Below, piece after piece: positions 10,721 through 22,400 of a DNA stretch of 64,000 nt; the stretch's first letter is position 1; every line of letters begins with the position of its first letter. The stretch comes from Klebsormidium nitens. Lineage: Eukaryota; Streptophyta; Klebsormidiophyceae; Klebsormidiales; Klebsormidiaceae. Location: NCBI GenBank assembly GCA_000708835.1, contig DF237070.1, positions 62,001-126,000 of the forward strand, in the 5' to 3' direction. The notes beneath the pieces are model-generated. The model had not been told where the DNA came from. It did not search any database and saw nothing but the letters and a program-made list of their open reading frames with translations. The translations under genes and the position numbers were made by a program.

Positions 10721-13700
10721 ATGGCGTGCAGCAGCGCTCTCCCCCTCAGTGTTTGCACCTCAGGCTTGGTGCCGAGCTGGTTGCCTGGCGCGTTTCACTA
10801 CAGTGTCTCCTCAAGGTGGACCCTCCACGTCTCCCAACGAACAACTAGAGTCGGCGCGGGTGCGAGGTCCCAGCAGGAACGGCATCACAGTACTGAGGCT
10901 GAACATGACGGAAAGCGGCCTGCGTGGGTTCCCCACCCCGACACGCTCAAGTACGGCCACAAGCGCGTCTTGGCCCTCGATGGAGGGGGCATCCGGGGCA
11001 TCATCCTGGGTACGTGAGGTGCTGCACCGATTGGATGTAGCTGGATATGCAAGCTTATTATGTCCTTCAATTCTCTGGTTTTGCAAGAGTACAATGTGAG
11101 GGTGCAAGCTGGGGATGCAGAGGCTGGAGATGGTTCCAACACACAGTGCTCAATTATGCAGCAAGGAGCTGGCTTTCTCAGCGATCTGCACCAGCTCTCA
11201 CGTTGCCTCAAAGCTGTCGACTTTTTGGTTCCATTCTATGCCAGCCACATGATCGTGACGCAGCCTTTCAATCACCAACATCTTTGGTCCTGCTGTTGTG
11301 CTCTGGTCTTGCTCAGACTTGTTTTGAATTGCTCTATTCAGAGGGACGTTGTATGCCGCCCAAAGTGAAACAAGTTATAGCTGGCTTGTATTGCCTTTAC
11401 TCTAGAGAGAATCAGGGCCAGTCCATAGCCAAAAGCTGACAGCTTTCTGCCTTTTCATTACAGGAGTGGTTTTAGAGTACCTGGAGGACACCATCCTTGA
11501 GGTTCTGAGGGAGCGGCATAAGAACGAAAATATTGAGCGAAAAGACATCTACCTGGCAGGTAGGGCAGCAGCCCCACCAAGAGCTGATCAGAGAGGCTCA
11601 GAACCAACTCGATGCCCTTCTTCTTGTTAAGCCACGTTCATTCCTGCGCACTGGCCTCCTTCATCTGATCGAAGGCGTGGAGGTTGCCAATCCTGCCATC
11701 CCTTGTAGGCATGAGTTTGTTGTCCTCTAAGTCAGTCTCAGGGTCTAGTTTGCGCCATGTGCAGAATTCTTTGACATCATCGCTGGGACCTCCACGGGGG
11801 GCCTGCTCGCGCTCTACCTGGCGTCTAGGGGCCGGACTTATGACACCCTGGGCAAAAGCAGGCTGGGCCTCACAGAAAAGGAGAGGATGATGATGGAAGA
11901 ACCAAACAACAAAACCTACCACCGCAAGGTGAGGCCGAGAGTTCTAGTGACGGAGGGCACTTGCTATCACGGTGCATTATGGAGAGGGGGAATCTGGACA
12001 TCTAACTTCCAAGTGTTGGTTCAGTACATGCAGGAGGGAGAGTGGCAACAATTCATTGTGGAGCTACTCTCGAGCTGGGCTGATTGCTTTGAACTGCATG
12101 CCCTTAATGTGGGGTAAAATGAGCTTCTTCAAACATAGGAAGGTCTACGGCTGGAGGAACAAGCAAGCTAGGCAGGCATTGTGTCTCTTGATGCTCCATT
12201 GCGGGCAGTGTTTATTCTGCAGGGTGGCGCAACAGCAGCTCTTCAAATGTATCGGGCCAACGCGTCGAACATCTTCAAGCACACGGTGCCAGGCTATCTT
12301 CGCTGGGGTGAGTCCAGGGCCCAGTCTGTCAAGCACTATCTTTTGCAAGGACCCATCTTATGCTCTGAGGTCCCTTGCATCGATCTTTGAGAGATCTTTG
12401 CTGGCAACCTATCAGCAACTGTGTAGAAGGGATCACACAATGGTGAGGGGCTCTCTCAAAAGCAGAAGAAAAATGACCTAGGCGCGCTATCTGACATACA
12501 CGTTCCACCTTGTGCAGCTCCCGTGGAGTGGATCAGTGAAACCTTCTTGAGGGCTAAGTATGGCTCTAACGGCATTGAGAGTGTGCTGCAAGACGTTTTT
12601 GGTGCTGACACCCAGTCTAAGAAGAGCCCGATGCTGACTCTCAAGGACCTCTCGGTGAGATAGCGAAGCATTTCTGCCCACAGCCCTGCGTAGCTTGCTG
12701 CTACGACAGCACGCCCCTGTTTAGGAGCGGTTGCACCTATACACTGCCAGAAGGAAAGAATCCTTTGGCTCGGAGCCTTCTTCAATAAGCAGCACGTGCC
12801 GATGCGATGCGGGCGTAACTTTTGCAGTGCATTGCTGAGGCCAGATCATATGTCCCCATCAGAACATTAAATCGAGACCCGCTTTTAAGTACGCTTTTCA
12901 GTATGGCCAGGGCGAAATGAGTCCAGCACCGAACTGAAAAAGGAGACTTTTCAGTCGATACTGATCTTACAATTGGGAGCAGAATTTCACACCGCGTATG
13001 GTCTTAGAAAGGGGACTTCTCAGACGGAAGCGTCCTTAAAGTCGTTTCAACATCGAACTCAATCCTAGTCCTGATTCATAGTGAAAGCTGGCGGCTCCTA
13101 CTCATCTGGCTTCACGAGGTGCAGGCCTCCGTGGTGATCCCCAGCTTCAATACCAAGGAGATCTCGCCCTTCACGTTCTTTTACAACTCGTGCGCCAACT
13201 GCCAGCGGCCCGGCTTCACGTTTGTGGGCAACAACCCAAAAGACAAGTACGCGTCCGACGAACTGTGCACGTTCACCGCCAACTTCCCGCTCTGGCAGGT
13301 GGCACGTGCCACCTCAGCAGCGCCGACGTTCTTCCCAGGTTCGTTCTCAGGAGCGGGCCCTGTTCAAGTCAGGTCTAGGGGATCCAGGTTCGTACAAGAA
13401 TTTCAACAACGAGGAGGTATCGTGCCAATTCGGTAGTGAAGCTGGTGCACCCTCGTGCTTCGATAGGAGTGCGCATGGCAGACGGCCCGTTTGGATGGGT
13501 GTTGTGACTTGGCTCCGTGCTCTGCTCCCGCCTCAGATACCAAGCTCTCATGCAAGTATTTCCCCAAACTCCGTCTTTCTGTTAGGTCCCGACTTTCGGC
13601 ATTTGCTTATGCAGTTGCGTTTGTTGAGCACGTGGGCCCTGATCCGAAGAATGACGAAGGCGTGAAGCCACCCATTGAGCCCCTGGAGCTTATCGATGGA

Positions 13701-15201
13701 GGCGTTGCTGCCAACGACCCCGCATTCCAGGTATGCTGAACGTCCTGAGACGCGGCCAGAGCAGGATTCAGCACGGTGCAGGTGCAACGGAGGGATGAAG
13801 CAGCTAGGGTTCACGTAGCAGCGCTTGTTGGCTCCCACTAGTGCTTGGTCATTTGAGACGCCAAAGAGTTTTTGGTATGCTACAAGACCTTTTGTCGGGA
13901 CTGCTTAGAGTGGCTCCGATCGGAATGGATCGGGCCTCCTTTTGATACAGCTTTCTAAATCTGCAAGCAGCTTGTTACCTTCATTCAAACCAAGTCCGGA
14001 ACGGCTCATAGGACTCGGGGTTTGTTTCACGAGCATTCACATCTTTCTTCGAAGTGCAGTAATATTCCACTTTGTCCCCTATCGCCCGTTTCACACATTC
14101 GGGCTCACTACCCTCCAATGCCCTCCGCAGGCCGTCCTGCTCCAGGGCAAGATGTATGGTGCGTCTCTGAAAGCCGAGAATAAGAAACCCAATTGGTTGC
14201 TGCCCACGGATTTCGCGATCCTGTCCCTCGGCACGGGGACGATCAAGACGGCCGCGCCTCAGAAAGGCGGCGCTAAGCTGTCGGTGGTGAGCGATCTGGT
14301 GGGCAAAGTGCTGATGGGCAGTGCCTCCGACCTGGTGCACAGCTACTTCAAGGCCATGATGGTGAGCCCAAAAACTTCCCTTCTCCTAAGCTGCTTTTTG
14401 CGGTAACGCTTGGCTCGACGCGCGACACTGATGAGGCCACTTGCGTCTCGTGCTGCAACTTGCAGCGGGTTGGGCGCGAACTTAGAAAGCGTCGCCAATT
14501 TTCCTTCCGTTTGATGCTCAACATGCGAAGTGAATCTTGCCGGTGCTTGTTTGTGGAGACGGAAGAAGGTAATCAAGTCCTTCCATGGCATCGACCGTCC
14601 GGTCCTTTGCACGTTTCCGTCCATCGCCCTTTGAATGATCCTCTTTACCTTGCTAGCTAGGGAGCTGCCAACCGGCTTTTCCCGTCCACTAAAGGTTGTC
14701 GGTAGGCAGACTCCTTGACAGAATAAAAAAGAAGGGGACGAGACAGCACCGCCAAAGAGGATCCGAAGAGGCCAAAGAAAGAGCTCTCGGTTTCTTGATA
14801 CGGCTTCCCTTGCTGACGTAACTCCGTCTGTGCAGGCCAACCTGCCCGAGGGGGAGGGGCACAAGCCTGAGATGGACCGGGAGCCGCCGTGTCCGTACCT
14901 GCGCATCCAGAAGACGGACACCAGCTCGGACGATAAGAAGGAGATGATCAAGCTGGCACAAGACGTGCTCCAGAGGGCGGCGACGGATGACGAGAAGCAG
15001 CGCTACAAGAACTGCCTCAACATCATGGATGACGTCAGCGAGGCGAACATGAACATGCTGGAGCACATCGGGGAGTTTCTGGGGCGCCACATCACGGGGC
15101 GGGTGGCGCATGATGAGGACGGCCGGAAGCACCGGAACCTGTTGAGGGACTACGTGGTGGAGTACGTGCTGAAGCCTGCTGAAGTAGCAGGTAGCAACTA
15201 G
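10721..15201 (+). CDS. Patatin-like phospholipase (lipid acyl hydrolase)
   Basis: Patatin-like enzymes hydrolyse acyl groups from phospho- and galactolipids with a Ser-Asp dyad. Exons: 10721-11009, 11464-11559, 11765-11928, 12223-12307, 12518-12654, 13125-13338, 13615-13730, 14131-14361, 14836-15201. They join in phase to 565 codons. Seen: oxyanion-hole DGGGIRG at 87-93, nucleophile elbow GTSTG at 136-140 (Ser138), and catalytic Asp in LIDGG (Asp356); all three signatures are intact. The first 70 residues are Ser/Arg/Thr-rich with few acidic residues and could be a transit peptide (inference). The last roughly 120 residues form a charged C-terminal extension that I do not recognise. The exon 6 acceptor could also be six bases upstream (13119) without changing frame. 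The gene is convergent with AspRS and followed by a 200-bp-period tandem repeat. The function in lipid turnover is inferred from the family. Confidence 0.9.
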
Positions 15202-16474
15202 AGCGGGCCTTCTTTTCAAGGGTGGGAGTTTTGGAGCAGCGGTGAAGAGAGTGTTGATGAGTTGCACGAGAGCCGCGTGGGACTACAATCGACCGCCAAT
15301 GCCGCCTTGCTTGCGAGCACTGCTGAGTAGCGGGTACGCTTGATTGTCATCGCGCCCATCATTGGGGAGCGAAAGGTTACAATAGTGTTGTGTGTTGTTC
15401 TGCTACGTACTGTTATCTGGGAGCAGAAATTAGTTATTTAGGTGGTTGCAGAAACCAGCAAACCTTGACTTGTATTGGTATCGCCTTTGAGGACCATAGG
15501 CGCTGTAAAGTAAAATGAACGATAGTCAGCCTACAATTTGCTTGAACCTACTGTAGCCTAGGTTACGAACGAAAAATGTGGGTGTACTTTACCAGCTGCT
15601 ATGTTTTGGTATCTGGGATGAGCAGAAATTAGTTATTTAGGTGGTTGCAAAGATCAGCAACCCTTGACTTGTATTGATATTGCCTTTGAGGACCATAGGC
15701 GCTGTAAAGTCAGAAGAACGATAGTTGCAGCCTACAATTTGAGCTTGAACATACTGTAGCCTAGGTCACCAACGAAAACTTGTGTGTGCTTTACCAGCTT
15801 TGGTGTTGCTTGAAGTGTTGCCTCTGTATAAGTGTGGAAGATTTGTCCTCTACGTGCACGTCGGAAAGTGCTGATTATAAATGGACTATGCATGTAACGA
15901 TGCGGTCAGCAACCGGACGCAGCAGCTATGGTCATACATGAAGCTGAGTAGTCGGCTATCAAAGCACACTAGTAAGTTCAGCACGGCAAGCTTTCCATTG
16001 TCCAAAGCCCTCGATCGATCAACTATGAAGCTGCCGCCGTTGACATAAGGTGATTTTGTAGACTAGCTATTCCAGGCCATCTCGACTCGAGGCTCCACCT
16101 GCAATCACATCGAGTATTTGTGACTGTGGAGAAGCGCTCAATTTCAAAGTACTATAGCTCTGCTTTAGAGCTAATCACGGTTTGAAGTATTGAAAGCAAT
16201 CCGCACCGTCAAGCTCGACACTTTGACGGATCCAAGTTCATGTATCTTGTCTGTCTCGTTCGACCGCACACTGCTGAACGATTCGATCGACTGCACGAAC
16301 GGGAACCTGCTTCGATGTACTTCAAGGGCCCCGGTCTGTCCGTGCGGTATCACCGAGAAGTGTCTGTCCGGTTGTGTTCAAACCGGACTCTTGACTTGCT
16401 TATAAGTGTCCTTTGGCCATAGAATTCAATCACGTGCAGCACTGAGACGGCGGCACGATTTCTTGAATACCATC
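15202..16474. other. Convergent intergenic region between patatin and AspRS
   Basis: Holds the 3' regions of two convergent genes and the direct tandem repeat at 15412-15798. Outside that repeat I see no gene or defined element; short open frames near 16171-16422 have no family features. Confidence 0.55.
15412..15798. repeat. Direct tandem duplication, two units of about 190-200 bp
   Basis: Unit 1 (about 15412-15598) and unit 2 (about 15609-15798) share long blocks in order: GCAGAAATTAGTTATTTAGG, GGACCATAGGCGCTGTAAAG, GCCTACAATTTG, ACTGTAGCCTAGGT and CTTTACCAGCT. They differ by scattered substitutions and small indels. The position is 210-600 bp past the patatin stop codon, so the repeat may lie in its 3' UTR or polyadenylation region. 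Confidence 0.92.
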
Positions 16475-19400
16475 TCAACTTACGACCTTGATAGATAGTT
16501 CCTCTAATTGCTTTGGATCCACGCTCGAAGGAGCCCGAGTAAGAAGGTCTACTGCTTGTGTGGTTTTCGGAAAGGCGATTACGTCTCGTATACTGGACTC
16601 CTGTGCCAGCAGCATAACTAGTCGGTCGAGACCATAAGCGATGCCACCTGCAAAGTAGTAACAAAGGAAGGTGACGATCGTGCCGTATTTCTGATTGGCA
16701 AGCGTTGCCCCGTGAATTCAACAAGATTTTTTTGGAGGGTTTTCCAAGCACAAGAGACGCTGATTGACTTTCGCTCACATAGAAGCCCCTGATTGAGAGC
16801 ATTACGTCGACGTGCTCTGTGAATCTTCTTCGGTGTCACGAGAAAGGTTAAAAGTTCTTTATCGGAGTTGGACATCGAGCGGCACATAACGCATCCCGAA
16901 GGAACCAACTAAGGCAACCTTTTGCAGAAAAGAGATCGGTGGATATACCGTGAGGTGGGGCGCCGCAGTCAAAAGCTTCTAAAAGGTACCCGAACTTTTC
17001 CTCCGCCTGCACAGCAGAATAGAGTAACGTTCAATTTCCGCACTGACTCATTCAGAAAGCGCGCTCGATTATGCGGAGGCAATACGGAAAGGTTGCAGCT
17101 GTAAATACCGCTTCCCTAGTTCGACAAAGACTCTGTCCAGCCCTTTTCAGACACTGTCGTCCGGTGTCTTCTACTTTCATTGCCACAAGCAGCGGAACAA
17201 CCCTAAGCACTTTTCTAGAGGTTTTTTCCAGAGAAGGACTAGGTCCGAGGACTGTCCAAGAAGTCGTCAAATTTGACTTTACCTGCTCTGGAGAAAGGCC
17301 AATGAGCTCAAACATCTTCTCTTGGAACTCCCGCCGGTAGATGCGCAGACTGCCGCCGCCGATCTGCATGATACAAGACGAAGTTCACCCTCCGCTCCCT
17401 CGATACGCAAAGCAGTCCCCCAGCGCAGCCAGGAGATCACCCCGTGCCGCCACAGAGAAACGAACAATCTTAGGACGACAAATCGCAAAGGCTGTGATTC
17501 TTGGAAGTTTCCAAGCGTGCAAGCAGAATCTGCTGTAAAAGAACCCACGCAATCTATTCACGATGCCGTCACCCTGTCCTACGCCTCAAGGCAGAGGCGA
17601 GAAGGCCATTCAACGTACTCGACTCAATTGTTCTCTTTGAACGCCACTCAAACCTCTGGGAAAAACCGACAGGCTATCTGAATAAATCCAGATTGTGGCG
17701 CAATCGCAGTCGCATCCTGGCGTAGACCGATTCCCCGATTGCCAAGACGAGAGGGTTGAAAGGTCAAAGGGGTTAAGGAGTTAAGGGAGGGGTTAAGCCC
17801 CACCTCCGTCCCGTTGTAGACCATATCGTATGCGAGCGCCCGTCCGTTCCGCAGATCGTCCATATCGTCCGGATGCGGCGCCGTGAACGGGTGGTGCAGC
17901 GCTTCCAGCCGTTGCTCCTCCTCGTTGAACTCGAACAGCGGGAACTCGGTGATCCAGAGGATTGCATGTGCGTTCTGCTCAACAAGGAATATGTCGGAAT
18001 CACTCAAATCATCCAAGAAGTCGTCCGGGATCGGCGCAGTGAACGAGCAGTCCAGTGAAGTAAGCCAAACCCCCAAGCTGACTCGCTAATCCCCCGTGCT
18101 TCGCGTTGTTATGATACGGTTCCTCGATCACAAACTTTGTGACCATTGAGTTGCGGCGGATGGCGTCGCTCGCTCTTTTCTTTGACCATAAAGAAAAGAA
18201 GTTCCTTCGTCCGTTGACCCCCACCTTGACTATGAGGCCCAGCTTGTCTCCCAAGTAATTCCGCAACCGATCCAACACGCGCGCCACCAACGGTTGAGGC
18301 CCCGCCGCGAAGAGGATGAGGTCGTTGGGTCCCGCGCCGCACCGCTCGAGAAGCGCGGCTTGGCCCTCTCCCGAGAGACTGGACGCAACAGCCGGAATGG
18401 TGTCGAGTTCACCTGCGTAGTGGGACCAGAAAGAAAGTTTGCTTGAGAGATTGGCAGAGTAAAGTCGTCCTCAATGAGACGTTTGGAGGGCATGTCGATG
18501 GAAAAATCGATGGCCCTTAAACAGTGAGCCGAGTCTCGCGAACTGGAAGCGCGGCTTCGCCCTCTTCCGAGAGACCAGACGCGACGGCCGGTATGGTGTC
18601 AAGTGTACCTGCGCAGAAGCAAAGCCTGATTCGAAGATTGCCAGAGAGATAACGTCCCTTGTGGGGTATACGAAGGCATGTCGAAGACTTAGTCGAAAAG
18701 CATTAGAAATGTATTTTGAATTGGAAGCGCGCTTTGGCTATCTTCCAAGAAACTGGACGCGACAGTCGGTATGGTGTCAAAGTACCTGCACGATGGGACC
18801 GGAAGGAAGGCTGGTTAGGAGCTGGTGAAGTACAATCGTCCTTAGTGGGAAGTTAGAAGGGCGTGTCGACGACTTAACCAAAGGTCTTTTGTTCGTGATC
18901 CGAATCCTCGCGCACTGGAAGCGCGGCTTGACCCTCTTCCGAGAGACTGGACGCACGCGCCGGGATGGTGTCGAGTCTACCGGCGCGGAAGCAAAGCCTG
19001 TTCGGGAGCCTGTCGAAAGAAGGACTTTCAAGTCGGCTCTTTGAAACGCGTTTCAAACATTTGATCAAAGGATCTCTTAGACCGTGACCCAAGTGAGGTA
19101 GTACTGCCGGTGTGCCTCAAAGTATTGGTCACCTCGAGCAGCGTCTCCTGGTAGATCCGCCCGAAAGCAACTTTTCGCTCGAATTCTCTTTTCCCGAATG
19201 CACCTCTTTCAACCGTCGAAAGTGGCTAGTGCGCTTCTAGGGACGTGGAACTTTGAAGGGGGACGCGACTGGCCGGAAGCTTGACAGCCCACTGACATCG
19301 CGCCTTTGATTCACCTTTTAACAATGGGCTGGAAGACACCCTTCACATCCTGGCATACACTCGAGCGATTATTGACCTTCTTGATTGACCATGTTACGGT

Positions 19401-22400
19401 GTTCGCTCACCTCTACCGTTGATCCCGGATTCTCGCTTGCAAGCTTTGCAAAAACGACTAACTTCAACAGATCGCATATTAGACTCTATGCAACGTCTTT
19501 CATGCCTTTCAGAACCTTGGCTTTCAGAATCGGGCCAGGAAGGTCTTAGCGCCAAAGAAAGGCAGGACTATGTACGCACCATCCTTGAGCACCCGGATGT
19601 ACGCCAGCCCCTGCGCTCCCGCGCTCACGGCTTGCTCCAGAACGTCGCCCTTTTTCAGCCGCTGTTTTGAGATGGACTCCGCGCCCCCAGTCACAACGAT
19701 CGCCCTGACAGCCCCGCCACTCGCTATTGCTCCAGAGAACACCTGGCAATGAGAAAAGCTTCTCATGGAGCTCCGGTCTTGAAGTTCGTTCTTAAAGATG
19801 TTCGTTGATTAGGAGCCTACGCAGGATGCGCCACAGCTCTTCCCTGGTTACAATTCTCCGGAGCCAACTGGAGCTGTCTCCATACAGGCAAATTTATTTC
19901 GTAAGCTGTGCTTCACAAGGATTTCCAGATTGCTCCTCGACCGTTCCCTTACGAGAACCTGAGACACGGAAGTTGGCGAGAATCATACACAGAGGCGAAT
20001 GATTCTTACTCAAGCTCCAACCTATCTGCATCTTAAAGCGGATTTTTGACCTCACTGGCTTCGGTGTTCTCGTGAAAAGGTGATATGGTCTCATTTAGCC
20101 AGGGCCAACGACCGATTAGAAACTCCTTCCTGAAGCCGTCACACCTACAACACGATTTCACAAACCAAACATGAACCGGTGTGGGACCCCCTGCCGAGAT
20201 TACGTATGCCGACATGTAATTTGGGCACCATGATGTAGGATCTAGAATATCGGATTGCGACAACTGGAAGAGCTATGAGATTGAGTTGCCACGTGTTTAA
20301 TTCAAGGCGCCTACCCGTGACGCGTGTCGTGATCAGGGGGCCCACCTTGAAGCTCGAGTCCGCAACTAGATCCGACATGTCCTTAATCTCCATCCCGAAT
20401 CGGAGGTCCGGTTTGTCGCTCCCGAAGCGCGCCATGGCGTCAGCATACGTCAGCCGCGGGAACGGCCTCGGCAAGTCCACCCCCCGAATTTCCTTGAACA
20501 CCTGAGGCCAGCGGTTTGGGGGCCGGGTTTGCAACGAGTTAGCGTTCTGGTTATCGACGGTTAAAAACGACCAGGAGGATTTTTCGGGTTGCTTAGAAGT
20601 TGGTTAGTGGTAGACCAGACTCATACTCGCTCCGATTAGTTTTTTGACAGGCGACAGGGATATCGCACAGGCCCAAAAGATGAGAGTTGAGCCGTTCTTA
20701 AGGGTCTCACAGTGACGCACAACCGTTTCGTCGAGGAACGGGCTCGGAGGTCTGCAAACGGTCTCAGGTCCGACACAGGGTGCCAAGTAGACACCAAACC
20801 GGACCGTTGATTCCAACCTCTGACAAGACCAGCAAAATTAGAAGCGCGAGCGTGTATTAACTGTCGGTAATCTTTTCCATGCAACAAGACACCTTTGTGC
20901 AACCACGTACAGCTTTGACAATGCCAGGATCACTAAGCGGTTCGAAACTGACTCACTTTGCGGATCAGGTCCTCGTTGAGCTGTAGAATGTCCTCCTGCG
21001 TCATGAACGACATCTCCATATCCACTTGCGTAAACTCGGGTTGCCGGTCGGACCGCAAACTCTCGTCCCGGAAACACCTGCGGTAAATCACGGGGTCAAA
21101 GTCGGATTGGCGCGGTTTTCCCTTCTCCTTCTTCTGCAGCCTTACGCACACAGAGAGATAATCTGCACACAATGATCGCAAGCGTCGGACCTGTTCGACT
21201 CAAGACCCTGATCCCTCCTGATCACCATCTGATATACTCCAAATGACCCTTTATCCAGATTCAACATGCCTTACGTCATCCCCTTACCTTGCAATCTGGT
21301 AGTACCGGTCGAAGCCGGAGACCATGAGCATCTGCTTGAAGAGTTGGGGGCTTTGGGGCAGGGCGTAAAACTCGCCCGGCTGCAAGAGAGAAGGTTTGTC
21401 CTCTTTTAGCTTTTCCGGAATTCAAAGAGAGTGTCGACGATTCTCCTCCGGTCGATGAAACAAAGTGGCTTGTGTAGACTCGACGGGGGTGCCCAGGTTT
21501 TAGGGTCGACGGTCTAACCCTTTGCTTATGTCATCTGCGGCTCTTTACTGCAGCTCTTCCGCAGCTTTTGCAGAACGCAAGGCTTTACACGTGGCCTTCG
21601 TCTTCCAAGTCCCTGGGATCAAACTCGGCTCCCGCCGTCAAATGAGCGTAGCTCCTGCAACCGTTCGCACAAGCCCGTACTATAGATAGCACATCCGATG
21701 CAAACCCGGTAGGTCTGGCAAGTCCGAATTTTCCATCCCCAGGTAACCCACGCACTGCGCACCTGTACGCGGCTGGGCACGAGGTAGTCCCGCGCGCCTT
21801 CGGGCGTCGATCGCGTCAGAATGGGCGTCTCGATCTCGATAAAGTTGTGGTCGTCCTCCAGGAAACGCCGCATGCACTTGACAACGGCGTGGCGCATGCG
21901 CAGGTTCGCGCTCATCTGCGGCCGCCGGAGGTCCAGGTGGCGGTACCTGAGTGGTTAAGAATGGAGAAATCACTTAATCGATTACCGAATGCGGCTTTCC
22001 AGGTATAGATCAAGGTAGCCATGTTCGGCGGACCCAACAAAAAGGTGGCGGTACGTGATTGGCCGATGCGAAGTTGCCTTGAGAAGGAGCTTTCAATGAC
22101 TCGTTTCGTCTACGGACTCTTCGCAACTTCGAAAGGATCTTTCTAGACTTCTGTAGTAGAAGCTATTGAGCCGTGTTTTCTGAAGGAAAGCATACGGAAT
22201 CAAGGAAGCAGGGAACATACGGTTGACCAGGGCTAAAGGGACGGTTCAACCGCTTGGGCGCTGATGGACACCGATGCAAGCCAAGACATTAGCGCTTCGT
22301 TATGAACCAAATACCGGCATCAGTAATGTAAGCATTCCGCTCAGATTACTGATTACGAGGGCAATATGTGCAAAAGCTTGAACTTCATGAATTGTTTTCT

